DNA of 64,000 bases from Blattamonas nauphoetae (taxonomy: Eukaryota; Preaxostyla; Oxymonadida). Positions 9,664 through 19,026 of this stretch are shown in pieces. The stretch is taken from positions 1 to 64,000 of the forward strand of contig JARBJD010000100.1 of assembly GCA_033064195.1 (NCBI GenBank), given 5' to 3'. Below the pieces are notes generated by a model, which had not been told where the DNA came from, did not search any database, and was given only the letters and a program-made list of their open reading frames with translations. A program made the position numbers and the translations under genes. Position 1 is the stretch's first letter. Every line of letters starts with the position of its first letter.

Positions 9664-12600
9664 ATGACTTTCTGCTTGGTTCTCATTGCGTTTCCATTCA
9701 CTCTCAATCACCATACGACCACCGCACAATCGTCTAACGATCTCACGCTTGATTCTTCCACCATCTTGTCAAGATTGACTCACGAGATGAAACAAAATGA
9801 CGTATTGCCTGAAGAAGATGTCACTCTTCCAAATGGCTGTTTTCACACGAACACCCTCCACATCTACTCCCGACTTTTGCACATTACTGGATCAACAACG
9901 ACCATTTCACAAACCATAGACAAAATAGTAGACAAAAAAGCAAAACAGTCACAACCTGATAATAATGATATGCATCTCGAAACGAATGGACCTCCAGTGC
10001 TCTTTGATGTCTGGAACAGCACATTCTGTGTTGACAAGGTGAAACTAGTTTCGGACACTCGCCCATCTGCACTCGCTCTGATTCGATGCTCGTCATTTGT
10101 GATCTCTCACAGTGAGATCGTGTCGTGCTCCGAGATTTCTCCGTTTATGGTTGGATATTCGGGACTGGGATCGTCGACATCGATTTCGATCATCTCGTGC
10201 CACCACACATCGTCGTCTGGGCTGTCTTCTCTTCTGCCTCTGGTGACTGGCCCGACCCGTTCATTCTCTTCAAAACGCGAGAATCGCAACGAAGAAGCAC
10301 GGGAAGACACTTTTGGGGCGGGATGTGTCTCGATCAGCGGGAATAGCCTGTCGATTGTGTCGACGCATTTTGTGGTTGGAACTGGCCCTCTTTTTGATTT
10401 TGGCCGTCTTGCTGAAGCTTCTGTTGATTTGGGAGTGAAATATGTTGTGTCGCTCTCGTCCTCTCAAATGGTGAACACGACGAGCACTCGTTCTTCGTCG
10501 ATCTTCGTCGGTCGGAGGATGTCGCTGACGCAGCGTCTTGTTGGAAGCTTAGTGACACACAGCACAAACCATTTTTCAGGAACGAGTGGAATTGATCTGA
10601 GTTGGGAAGCAGACACTCTCGTGTCGAACTGCTCGTTCTCGCACATCGTCACCAACACCGCTCCTGCCCCCGTCACCGAACCACCCACTCCGTCAGATGC
10701 GACTGGCCTTCATTATCATGAATATGACAACAGACATGTTTCCCACACTGGGCAGATTTTCACCCATAAGCCAGTGTGGGTCATCTCGTGCATATTCAAT
10801 GGACTATCTTCAACCGCACACGGAGGAGGCGTTCAAGTTCAGAACAACAAAGGGTCTGTGGTTGTCAAGCATTCCACATTCACAAACTGCAGAACAACAC
10901 AGAATGGTGGAGCACTAAGCGTGATGTTCAATATTGAGTCAAGTGATGCAGGGAAGCATGATCTCACGATCTTTGGTTGTCAGTTTAGCAAGAACACTGC
11001 GGGTGGACTTGGCGGTCACATTCTGGCCCAATGCTACAAATCAACAACCATTGCCCGATGCACGTTCTCCGACTCTCGATCGACCACATCCACTCCTCTG
11101 ACACAAAACACAGCAATGAACATCCTCTTCCAGGGACCATCGCGCATCGACAACTGCACCGTCTCGAACAACGAAGGCAGAGCATCTGGAGGGATGTCTG
11201 TTTGGATGATTGTTGCAGATGGAAATGTGGATCTGACAGATGTGCTGTTTATGAACAATATTTGCACATATGCTACAGAATCAGCCAGAATCACGGATTT
11301 CAGCATTTGGGATGACACTGGAACGTTCACAGCGTATGACTGCTTCTCAACATCCACCCTGCCGAGAAGTGGAGTGCTGAAGACAGAACCGATTCCTCAC
11401 ACTGTCACGTCAGTTCTACCTGATCTTGTTGGCCCGACAATCAGCAAGCTTGTTGTGGAGAAGCAAGTCAGCTCAGCGGGCACGGGATTTGTGGTGGCTG
11501 TGACGATGGAAGGAATGTTCACTGGCACAACAAGAAAATACGATGTGACAGTTAAGTCGTCGACAGGAACGACGATTGTGGCGAAAGGAGTGTCATTCGG
11601 CAGAACAAGCGGAACAATGACGATCCCAATGAGCACATCTTCCGCAACCTCTCTTGTACCATCAACTTCCTACACAATCACCGAAGTGAAGACGAGCTCG
11701 TCTGAATCAACAAGCAACACGTTCGAAGTTGGAGAAGAGACAGAGCCAGACTGGACGTGGTGGCATCACACATCGTCCAGCCGAGCAGGCAACCTGATTG
11801 GAATGCCATTCGAAACGCCATCCGGTCCAGTCTTGACTTCGGTCAGTGCCAAACTGAACCCATCCAATCTGAACGAAGTGATTCTGACGCTCACCGCAGC
11901 GAGAGTTGCGACAGGGCCTCTCACGCTGATCGTGTGTGATGCATCAGATCCAACTGAAACACCCATCACAGTCGGCACAGTCTCATTCGCAACCACACCG
12001 CTGTCAGAAGTCGAGACCACTGTGATTGTCTCTGTTCATCCATCTGGGCTGTTGGCGTATGGAACGACGTACAACGTGAAGAGCATTCAGTCGCCAGTTC
12101 AGGTCCTCACGTTTGGGTCTGTCTCTTTCACCATGTCTGCTGCTCCTGCTCGGCTGACTGGGGCAACAGCCTCGCTCGATGGACTGAACAAGACATTCGT
12201 AACAGTTTCGATGGAAGGTGAACAACTCCCAGCGGGAAAGGAGTTTTCGATTGTTGTGAAAGAGATGGAGGGAGATGGGGTGAAGGCAGATACTACACCG
12301 ATCACACTGTCAGGAACGATTGGAGGATCGAATGGACTTGTGACGTCGTGTTCTGTATCGGTTGAGATCTATAAAAATACAGGGACAGTTGAATATGGGA
12401 AGGATTATCAGATTGTCTCGCTGACAGCTGATGGCAAGGCAGGAGTTGCCGATCCAACTGCTCACTTCAGTGTGCCTGACTCACCGTGTCGAATCGAAGG
12501 AACGGGAACTCCAACACTGAATGGTGCCCAAACTGAAGTCAGTGTCGTCGTCACCGGAGTCTCGTTCTCGTCGTCCATCACAGCAGCGACAGTTCAGCGA

Positions 12601-15411
12601 GGCTCGGCTGAGATCAGCTCGATCTCGCTGACAGTGGATTCAGACACTCAGATGACAGTCGTGTTCAACGCTGGGCTCTCGGAGACTGTGTCTGTGTTGG
12701 AATATGAAGGCGAATATGAAATCTGGGCAATCACAAGCACTTCTGAATCGTTCATCAATGTTGGAGTGAAGTTCACAGTGCCAATGCCACCGATCATCAC
12801 TTCAGCCTCGACAGAACTGGACACAAGTCGGAACACTCACTTCAGGGTGCTCGTCGCTGGAAAGGACTTGATCTCAGGATCAGCTTGGAAGATGAAGCTG
12901 ACAGGTCGAAACGAGGAGATCCCAGTGACAATGACGGGAACCGACAAAGGTGAATCGGAATGGGTGAAAGCGGGAGGACCGAATGAGATCGAGTTCGACA
13001 AAGCGTACACCATCGCTTCTCTCACAAAATCGTCCAACGCATCTGAGCACATTGTGTGTAATGATATGCTCTTCACCACTCCTGCTGGTCCGACTCTGAC
13101 CAACATTGCTGCAGAACTGAACCCATCCAACCTGAACTCGGCAATTCTGACAATCACAGCAGAAAGGATCGCAGAAGGTGACCTCACTCTGACAGTGTTC
13201 GATGCTGCCGATTCGACTCAGACATCCATCGCACTTGGCGCAGTCTCCTTTGCGACATCAACCACTCCAATCTCATCAACAATCTCAGTCGTGATTCGTC
13301 CATCTGGGAAGCTGGCGTATGGAAAGACTTACAAAGTGAAGACTCTCTCGTCGCCTTCGTTGATCGTCTCGCACGCCTCTCCCTCCGTCCAAATCCCGTC
13401 ACTCATCAAAACCGTGTCGTGCTCTCTGGATCTCTCAGACACAAACAGAATCAATCTCTTCATTTCAGCGATTGGCCTTCCCCCGTCGTCTTCTCTGACT
13501 TTGACTGTCGTTGAAGTGGATGGAGACAACTCTCCACAAGGCACTCCATTCACAATCGATGGGGTGACATCGCTGGAGGAAGGGGAAGTGACACACAATC
13601 TCGCGCTGGCTGCTTCTCCCTCCACTCTCCAACAAGGAAAGCGATACGAAGTGACACAATCTGAAATCCCAAATCACAAATCGGCGTTGGATGGAAATCT
13701 GGTCTTCACTGTCCCCAACATTCCTGTCCTCACTGCTGTCCCGTTCTCCTTCGCGTCGTCTGCGAACAACTCGTTCTTTCTTGTTTTGGAAGGAACTGAC
13801 CTTCCAGTTGGAGAGACTTTCCTTGTCACGCTGAACAGCTTCCCAAATCCGATCGAAGTGACATTTGAGACAACGACAACAGGCTCATCAGTAAAGTTGC
13901 CGATTGGGGAATCACACGACTTGCAATACAGCACAACATACACTCTCGTCTCAGTCATTCACAAAGGCCTCCCATTGGCATCGATCCCGTGCACTGGTCT
14001 CTCTTTCACAACAGGACCACGTCCTTCATTCATGTTTCTGTTTGTGAGTTCGTCTGGAAGTGATGAGAATGAGGGAACAGAGAATGCGCCTCTCCGCACA
14101 CTGCACAAAGCGCTGGTCAGAACAGAAACTGAGTCAATTGAAAATGATGAAATGATTGCAGTCTCAGATTCATGCTCGATTGGGGAGTTGACCGAGTTTG
14201 GGTTGTTGAAGGAAGGAACGACAGTGGCAGTCGAAGGAGGAGAAGGAAGAAGGATCATCTGCAGCATCTCAGAAATGGAAAAGAGAGATGGAAAGAGAAT
14301 GGGACAGCAGAAAGCAATGATCTCGTTGAAGAGGAACACACTCTCGTTCTCGGAATTGACGTTCGAGGTGAGGAACGCAGACAGTTGGATTGGGAGTGTG
14401 TTTCTTGTTGGAGAAGACGGAGTTCTGTCACTCGAATCATCAGAGGTTCGAAGTTCAGTGCCGATTGCTCACACTTTTGTGTGGGTAAAGAAGACAGGAC
14501 TGTTCGAAGGAAAGGAACTGGCCATCACGTCGATCTCGTTTGGAGGAAAAGGGAGTGTGATGGCAGTGAATGAAGAAGGCAGACTCAGACTCGCCGACTG
14601 TTCATTTGAGGGATTGTCGTTTGTGTCAGGCGGAGTTGTGGTTGGGAAGACAGAAGCGGACATCCGGATTGAAGAGAGTGTGTTCTCAAAATGCTCTGGA
14701 CGAGAATTCGGGAGTGTGATCCGTCTCTCGACTGGAGGGGATCTTTCGATGTTGTCCAGCCGCTTCCTGAACTGTTCGACCGAAGTCAGGTTCTCCGAGA
14801 AGAGCAGTGGGGTGATGGGAGGAGGAAGTGTTGTGATTGAAATTGACACGAACAAGAACAGCCGCTCGCAGTCGTCATCTCAAATTGATCTCTCGGATTG
14901 TGTGTTCTCGGGATGCCGATTGAGAAGCACAGAGGGGTCAGGATGGAGTGTTGGGGGAGTGGATTCGCGATTGTGGGAGGAAGTGGAGCACGCCTCATTC
15001 TCCGACGAGTGCAGCTGTGCAACTGCTCGTGTGTTGGACTGTCGACGATGGTCGGATTCAGCGGGGGAGTTTGTGTTTGGAAGAAGAGACCGCTGTTTGT
15101 GGACAGCCGAGGACTTGTCTTGTCTGGCTGTTCGTTCGGATCCATCGAACTCCCTTCTCACATCATCTCGTCCGCCTTCGCCGCTCTGTGACACGATCTG
15201 CCCTCTTGCCCGAACGATGACAACCAATCCACTCGTCCTTATCACACCCAATACGCTCTTTTCCTGCGAGTCTGTCGATCCCCCAACACATCCAGTCGGT
15301 GGAATGATAGTCCGCATCTTTTGTTCTCTCCTGTCCAAACGGACACACGAGACTTTTTTTATCACGATTTGTTCTTTGCGTGTCTCGATCTTCGATGAAA
15401 GTCACACGTGA
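9664..15411 (+). CDS. Giant beta-helix protein with about eight Ig-like repeats, apparently truncated
   Basis: The ATG at 9664 gives a signal peptide (MTFCLVLIAFPFTL); the frame is open further upstream but without a better start. Residues about 100-600 are right-handed beta-helix repeats, with CTFSDS- and NCTVSNN-like rungs. About eight immunoglobulin-like repeats of 95-110 residues follow, each starting with a pattern such as PTLTNIAAELNPSNLN. A second beta-helix starts at FVSSSGSDENEGTENAPLR, the motif that opens many parallel beta-helix (DUF1565-like) domains. Near 14950 the sense appears to shift: another frame continues with beta-helix-like NCSCVGLSTMVGFSGGV, while this frame becomes low quality up to its stop. 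The membrane segment and pseudokinase tail of relatives are missing. It was probably a large cell-surface adhesin. Confidence 0.75.
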   Translation: MTFCLVLIAFPFTLNHHTTTAQSSNDLTLDSSTILSRLTHEMKQNDVLPEEDVTLPNGCFHTNTLHIYSRLLHITGSTTTISQTIDKIVDKKAKQSQPDNNDMHLETNGPPVLFDVWNSTFCVDKVKLVSDTRPSALALIRCSSFVISHSEIVSCSEISPFMVGYSGLGSSTSISIISCHHTSSSGLSSLLPLVTGPTRSFSSKRENRNEEAREDTFGAGCVSISGNSLSIVSTHFVVGTGPLFDFGRLAEASVDLGVKYVVSLSSSQMVNTTSTRSSSIFVGRRMSLTQRLVGSLVTHSTNHFSGTSGIDLSWEADTLVSNCSFSHIVTNTAPAPVTEPPTPSDATGLHYHEYDNRHVSHTGQIFTHKPVWVISCIFNGLSSTAHGGGVQVQNNKGSVVVKHSTFTNCRTTQNGGALSVMFNIESSDAGKHDLTIFGCQFSKNTAGGLGGHILAQCYKSTTIARCTFSDSRSTTSTPLTQNTAMNILFQGPSRIDNCTVSNNEGRASGGMSVWMIVADGNVDLTDVLFMNNICTYATESARITDFSIWDDTGTFTAYDCFSTSTLPRSGVLKTEPIPHTVTSVLPDLVGPTISKLVVEKQVSSAGTGFVVAVTMEGMFTGTTRKYDVTVKSSTGTTIVAKGVSFGRTSGTMTIPMSTSSATSLVPSTSYTITEVKTSSSESTSNTFEVGEETEPDWTWWHHTSSSRAGNLIGMPFETPSGPVLTSVSAKLNPSNLNEVILTLTAARVATGPLTLIVCDASDPTETPITVGTVSFATTPLSEVETTVIVSVHPSGLLAYGTTYNVKSIQSPVQVLTFGSVSFTMSAAPARLTGATASLDGLNKTFVTVSMEGEQLPAGKEFSIVVKEMEGDGVKADTTPITLSGTIGGSNGLVTSCSVSVEIYKNTGTVEYGKDYQIVSLTADGKAGVADPTAHFSVPDSPCRIEGTGTPTLNGAQTEVSVVVTGVSFSSSITAATVQRGSAEISSISLTVDSDTQMTVVFNAGLSETVSVLEYEGEYEIWAITSTSESFINVGVKFTVPMPPIITSASTELDTSRNTHFRVLVAGKDLISGSAWKMKLTGRNEEIPVTMTGTDKGESEWVKAGGPNEIEFDKAYTIASLTKSSNASEHIVCNDMLFTTPAGPTLTNIAAELNPSNLNSAILTITAERIAEGDLTLTVFDAADSTQTSIALGAVSFATSTTPISSTISVVIRPSGKLAYGKTYKVKTLSSPSLIVSHASPSVQIPSLIKTVSCSLDLSDTNRINLFISAIGLPPSSSLTLTVVEVDGDNSPQGTPFTIDGVTSLEEGEVTHNLALAASPSTLQQGKRYEVTQSEIPNHKSALDGNLVFTVPNIPVLTAVPFSFASSANNSFFLVLEGTDLPVGETFLVTLNSFPNPIEVTFETTTTGSSVKLPIGESHDLQYSTTYTLVSVIHKGLPLASIPCTGLSFTTGPRPSFMFLFVSSSGSDENEGTENAPLRTLHKALVRTETESIENDEMIAVSDSCSIGELTEFGLLKEGTTVAVEGGEGRRIICSISEMEKRDGKRMGQQKAMISLKRNTLSFSELTFEVRNADSWIGSVFLVGEDGVLSLESSEVRSSVPIAHTFVWVKKTGLFEGKELAITSISFGGKGSVMAVNEEGRLRLADCSFEGLSFVSGGVVVGKTEADIRIEESVFSKCSGREFGSVIRLSTGGDLSMLSSRFLNCSTEVRFSEKSSGVMGGGSVVIEIDTNKNSRSQSSSQIDLSDCVFSGCRLRSTEGSGWSVGGVDSRLWEEVEHASFSDECSCATARVLDCRRWSDSAGEFVFGRRDRCLWTAEDLSCLAVRSDPSNSLLTSSRPPSPLCDTICPLARTMTTNPLVLITPNTLFSCESVDPPTHPVGGMIVRIFCSLLSKRTHETFFITICSLRVSIFDESHT

Positions 15412-15558
15412 GTGGCGTCACTCAGAGATCAATTCATTGTTGTATTATGGACACATTGGACTTACTATTTAGTTCGACTTATTTTTGAACTTCATTTCAA
15501 ACTTCTTCAAAACTTCAATCAAGGACACACAACTCATGTCGAAATGAGCTGGCCCATA

Positions 15559-15591
15559 TACTGCCCGACACGACGACCTGATCCGGCTGTA
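15559..15591 (+). repeat. Left terminal inverted repeat of Tc1 copy 2
   Basis: 33 bp beginning TACTGCCCGACACGACG, next to a TA duplication. Confidence 0.92.
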
Positions 15592-16980
15592 ATTTTTGCT
15601 TTTTGACATAACAAGAGAGAGTTGAGAGTTCCTTTTTCACTATCATCAACTACCTTGAGTTATACATCTCTGTGATTTTTTTGGAAAACCAACAGTGAAA
15701 AATAAGAGAGAATGACATGAAATGCTACTGTAGGGGGACATCCTTCGAACGACATGACACGTGATTCACATCCGATATCACTCCTGCATGGATCCAAGAT
15801 TGTGAATGTCAAGTGAATGATAGAAGCAGATGAAACGAAGAAAAGGAAAAGGAAGATTCGAGTCAACTCGCTCGCTCCATAACTCTGTCAATGTAGTATC
15901 CAAGGACACCGATGCGGTGAACACAGACGATCAACAGTTAGTTGTGAAATGAAAAGGCCAGCCACAGCACGAAACCATCAAGACATAGCATTCTGTTCGA
16001 ATTGGATTCAAAAACGTGTCATACTGTTCAGCTGTTCATCGAAAGGGAGCCATCAAAATCAAAAAATCACACTGTTTCTTCCAGCGATTCGTCAAAGTGT
16101 ATCGAATTGGTCTTCACAAACCGCACAGAGTTCCTCACATTCTTCTCCATCATTTTCAAAATCGTCACGCCTTTGAAAATGAGACTCTTTCGAACTGTTT
16201 CTTTCATGAGCTTTGTCAGTTTGGTGTTGTGAAGAATCTGTGTGAGAATTGACGAGATAAATTCAAGAAGTCACAAAGAGAAAAGACACACCACGCTGAG
16301 AATCAAGGTTGTGTATTCATCTCAGCAAACTTGGGATTTGGTGGTGTGCAGGGATTAGTTGAAACTGAAAAACTTGTCGTGACGGAAGAGATCATTGACG
16401 GAAAACAATACCTTGATCATTCGTCACATGTCGCACTGAGGGAAAGATGGACCCTCACCACCACTCACGGGTCCTTCTCAGTGATAATACTGGTTGAAAC
16501 AAGAAACAGGATAAAACTTCCAAGAATCAAACAGGTCAATATCGGTCAGAAATACGTTCAATCAATCTTTTTCGACTTTAACCTCATCAAATACATTTCG
16601 TGAACGTTCGTTTCAATTCTTTTTGAAAATTATGCGATTTACGTCACAATAGACTTCCTTCGTCCAAAAATCGTGAGAGGTGAGAACTCGATCCCACAAG
16701 AAAGTAATGAAAACATCGTTCTATCATTCAGTGACTGACTCCTCCAGAGTTACTCTCGTAAAGTTAAAACAATTTAAAGTTAGAGGGATCGAGCAGGATG
16801 AGGTGAATCACGTGTCATGTCGCGAAGAGCATGTCCATCATTAATTTTGTTTTACAGTTTTCACGTCATTCAGAATTTTTTGGTGTCCAATTTTTTGTCA
16901 CAAGGTGTTGAACTCTCTTAATTATCATTGATAGAAAATTAAAACATATTGTCTCTTTATTCAGAAAAATAAAACCGTTT

Positions 16981-17013
16981 TACAGCCGGATCAAGACGTC
17001 GTGTCGGGCAGTA
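16981..17013 (-). repeat. Right terminal inverted repeat of Tc1 copy 2
   Basis: Reverse complement of the left end with a few changes, followed by TA. Confidence 0.92.
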
Positions 17014-17040
17014 TAAAATAAGTTTGTGGACTCCCCATCA

Positions 17041-18633
17041 CGAATTTCTCAATTATTATCACACAATTGAAAAGAATTCGTGATGACGCGACAGCTTCAT
17101 CTTTTGGAGGACGTTCAAAAGCGTTTATCGTTAGATTTGACTCAAACAACGTCGTTTTCATATCCCAACCGTCTGGGTCTTCAACATTGTTTTATTGCTT
17201 CCCAGCGAATGTTGAAGATCGGCTGGAAGAGTTAGTGGGGATAGTATCGAATGGGGCTGAATTGGAAAAGGCCAACGCGTTGAACATTCTTCGAATCAAT
17301 CTGACATGTCTGAACACCCATCCTTACTGATATTCCCCAGATCCTTCTATTTTCAACAAATTGTGCAGTGTGGATGTCTTGAACATCTGTGGAAATCTGA
17401 TTGGTGTGAACCAAACAGAAGAAGTTTTCGTCTGCATTTCTTTCTCGATTCAATTCTCAGGACGCCGTGATATCGTTCTTGGTTTCTCTGATTGGTATCT
17501 ATTTCGTGAATCTAACATTTTGGTCGTCCAGATTTGATGTCATTTGACAACGACTCAACGCTCCAAGACTCCGCCCTCTTTGCGACTCTTTTAGCTCAAT
17601 CTGTGCCGTCCGATGAATCTCTTGATAGATGTGTTAAAGTTGTCATTTCCCTTGGATTGATTTTCTCAGATCTGGGAAGTCTGGAGTCATTTGTCAGCTC
17701 ACTCGAAATGGCCAACATCTGGTTTCCTGTTTGATGACGCCACTCAACACTTTGTCAGAACATTCATTCCATTTGCCACATCGAAGTGTGTGGAGAAGAT
17801 CGCTCCTGGCGCTATACGTGTGTCTCAATCATTCGGCCTCTTCGAACCGCTGATTCAGAAGATTGTGACGGTTGCCGGAAACTTGGGATTCAACTATTCC
17901 GAAAAAGATGCCCAATTTCATTTCACCACATCCTTCTTGTGTCGTCTTATGGGAGCGGAGTCGCTCGAAACCAGGCCGTGTGTTCTTCGTGCTGTTTGTC
18001 GTAATCTGGAAGGAGTAAGATTTGCAAACCCTCCACTGGAATGGCCTGTTACGGAAACAACACCATTCTCTGTGAATTCAGATGGCACGCTGAAAGAAGA
18101 GACACTTTTGGGAAAATGTTCGATTCTTCTGACAGAATCGATGGAGACAATCGAAACGCTCCTCACTGACATTTGCGATGACCATTCGACGACTCTGTCC
18201 ACTCATTGCCAGCTTGTGACATCTGCGTTCTCCTGTCTGGCGCTTGTTGGCGAGAAGAACGAGGAAGCAAAAGAGATCTTGAAATCAAAGGAGGTTCTGC
18301 AGCAAATCGGAGTGTGGACTGGTTCTCTGCTTCAAACACCACTCACACCAGCTCGCAAGGAGGCAGTTGTTCCCGTTGTTCAGATTCTGCTGGATGTTCA
18401 ATCACACTCGCACTCAGCTGATCTTATCTCACTCGACCTTGTATTTCCAGACTCATCCACACCGCTTGCTGATCTCCTCACGCTCATCGACCCACTCCTC
18501 ACCATCAACTCCAACACAGCGAGGACAATCATTGGACGATTCTTGGGACCGTGTTCGAAATGCTGCAAACGAGACAGCGAAGACAAATCACTCTTATTCG
18601 CCTTTTTCAACAAGTTTGTTGCCAGTGAAGACT
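17041..18633 (+). pseudogene. Alpha-solenoid family gene, 5' half, interrupted by a DIRS-type insertion
   Basis: Coding-like sequence begins right after Tc1 copy 2, with the segment 17067-17330 (FGGRSKAFIVRFDSNNVVFI...LEKANALNILRINLTCLN). It continues in other frames through 17340-17460 (FNKLCSVDVLNICGNLIGV), 17534-17734 and 17700-18633 (DDATQHFVRTFIPFATSK, FNYSEKDAQFHFTTSFLCR). At least three frame changes are seen; the one near 17733 lies in a TTT run. The repeated pattern of paired hydrophobic helices indicates a HEAT/ARM-like solenoid. The frame runs into the DIRS element at 18634, and the gene resumes at 23397. No function is known. Confidence 0.6.
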
Positions 18634-18692
18634 TTGTAACAAACCGAGGTACCTCTGATAATGAGAAGTGGTCGTGAGTAATGGGTTGGTCA
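18634..18692 (+). repeat. Left inverted terminal repeat of the DIRS element
   Basis: Starts TTGTAACAAACCGAGG. The inner part (TCTGATAATGAGAAGTGG through GGGTTGGTCA) is the inverse of 23316-23357. Confidence 0.88.
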
Positions 18693-18952
18693 ATAGAGAG
18701 CCAACATAATGACGAAACATTTCAATAATTAGAAACGCTTGGTATCCTTACTCTTTCCAATCATCAGGGCGAACCAATGATGAAAGGGACTGTCGCTTGC
18801 GACGAAAGAGGTAACAAAAATTGTTTTAGTGCTTGTAACAGAAAATCTCCAACGGAGAACAAAAAACTGTTGCAAGTCTTGTAAAAGAGTGTTCCAAAAG
18901 GAAGTAGAAACTAGTCCCCTGCCCCTCGCGGCTTGTGGTAGCAGGCAATCAA

Positions 18953-19026
18953 GAGGTACCTCGGTTTGTTACAAGCACCGCCCTTCTAGTAGGTGCTGTT
19001 CAAACCTCGGTCCCTCTGATAATGAG
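18953..19026. repeat. Internal complementary region of the DIRS element
   Basis: The first half (GAGGTACCTCGGTTTGTTAC) is the inverse of the left end. The second half (GCACCGCCCTTCTAGTAGG and onward to AATGAG) is the inverse of the right end. The two meet exactly as in a circle junction, which fixes the element borders at 18634 and 23396. Confidence 0.88.

Larger units (their letters stand above)
15559..17013 (+). mobile_element. Tc1/mariner-superfamily transposon, copy 2, decayed (1455 bp)
   Basis: The ends carry the same 33-bp inverted repeats as the element at 1620-3075, with TA duplications at 15557-15558 and 17014-17015. The length is almost the same. Transposase remnants lie on the plus strand: a stretch with FVKVYRIGLHKPHR near 16090 matches FLKANKIGLHKHHK of copy 1, and 16331-16603 matches its DDE core (TEEIIDGKQYLD). 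Many frame changes and substitutions make it clearly dead and older than copy 1. It sits between the end of the beta-helix gene and the start of the solenoid gene. Confidence 0.9.

Noticed and set aside
14172-14573. 133-residue plus-strand frame inside the giant beta-helix gene
   Set aside because: Out-of-frame shadow of the long coding frame, Arg-rich with no structure.
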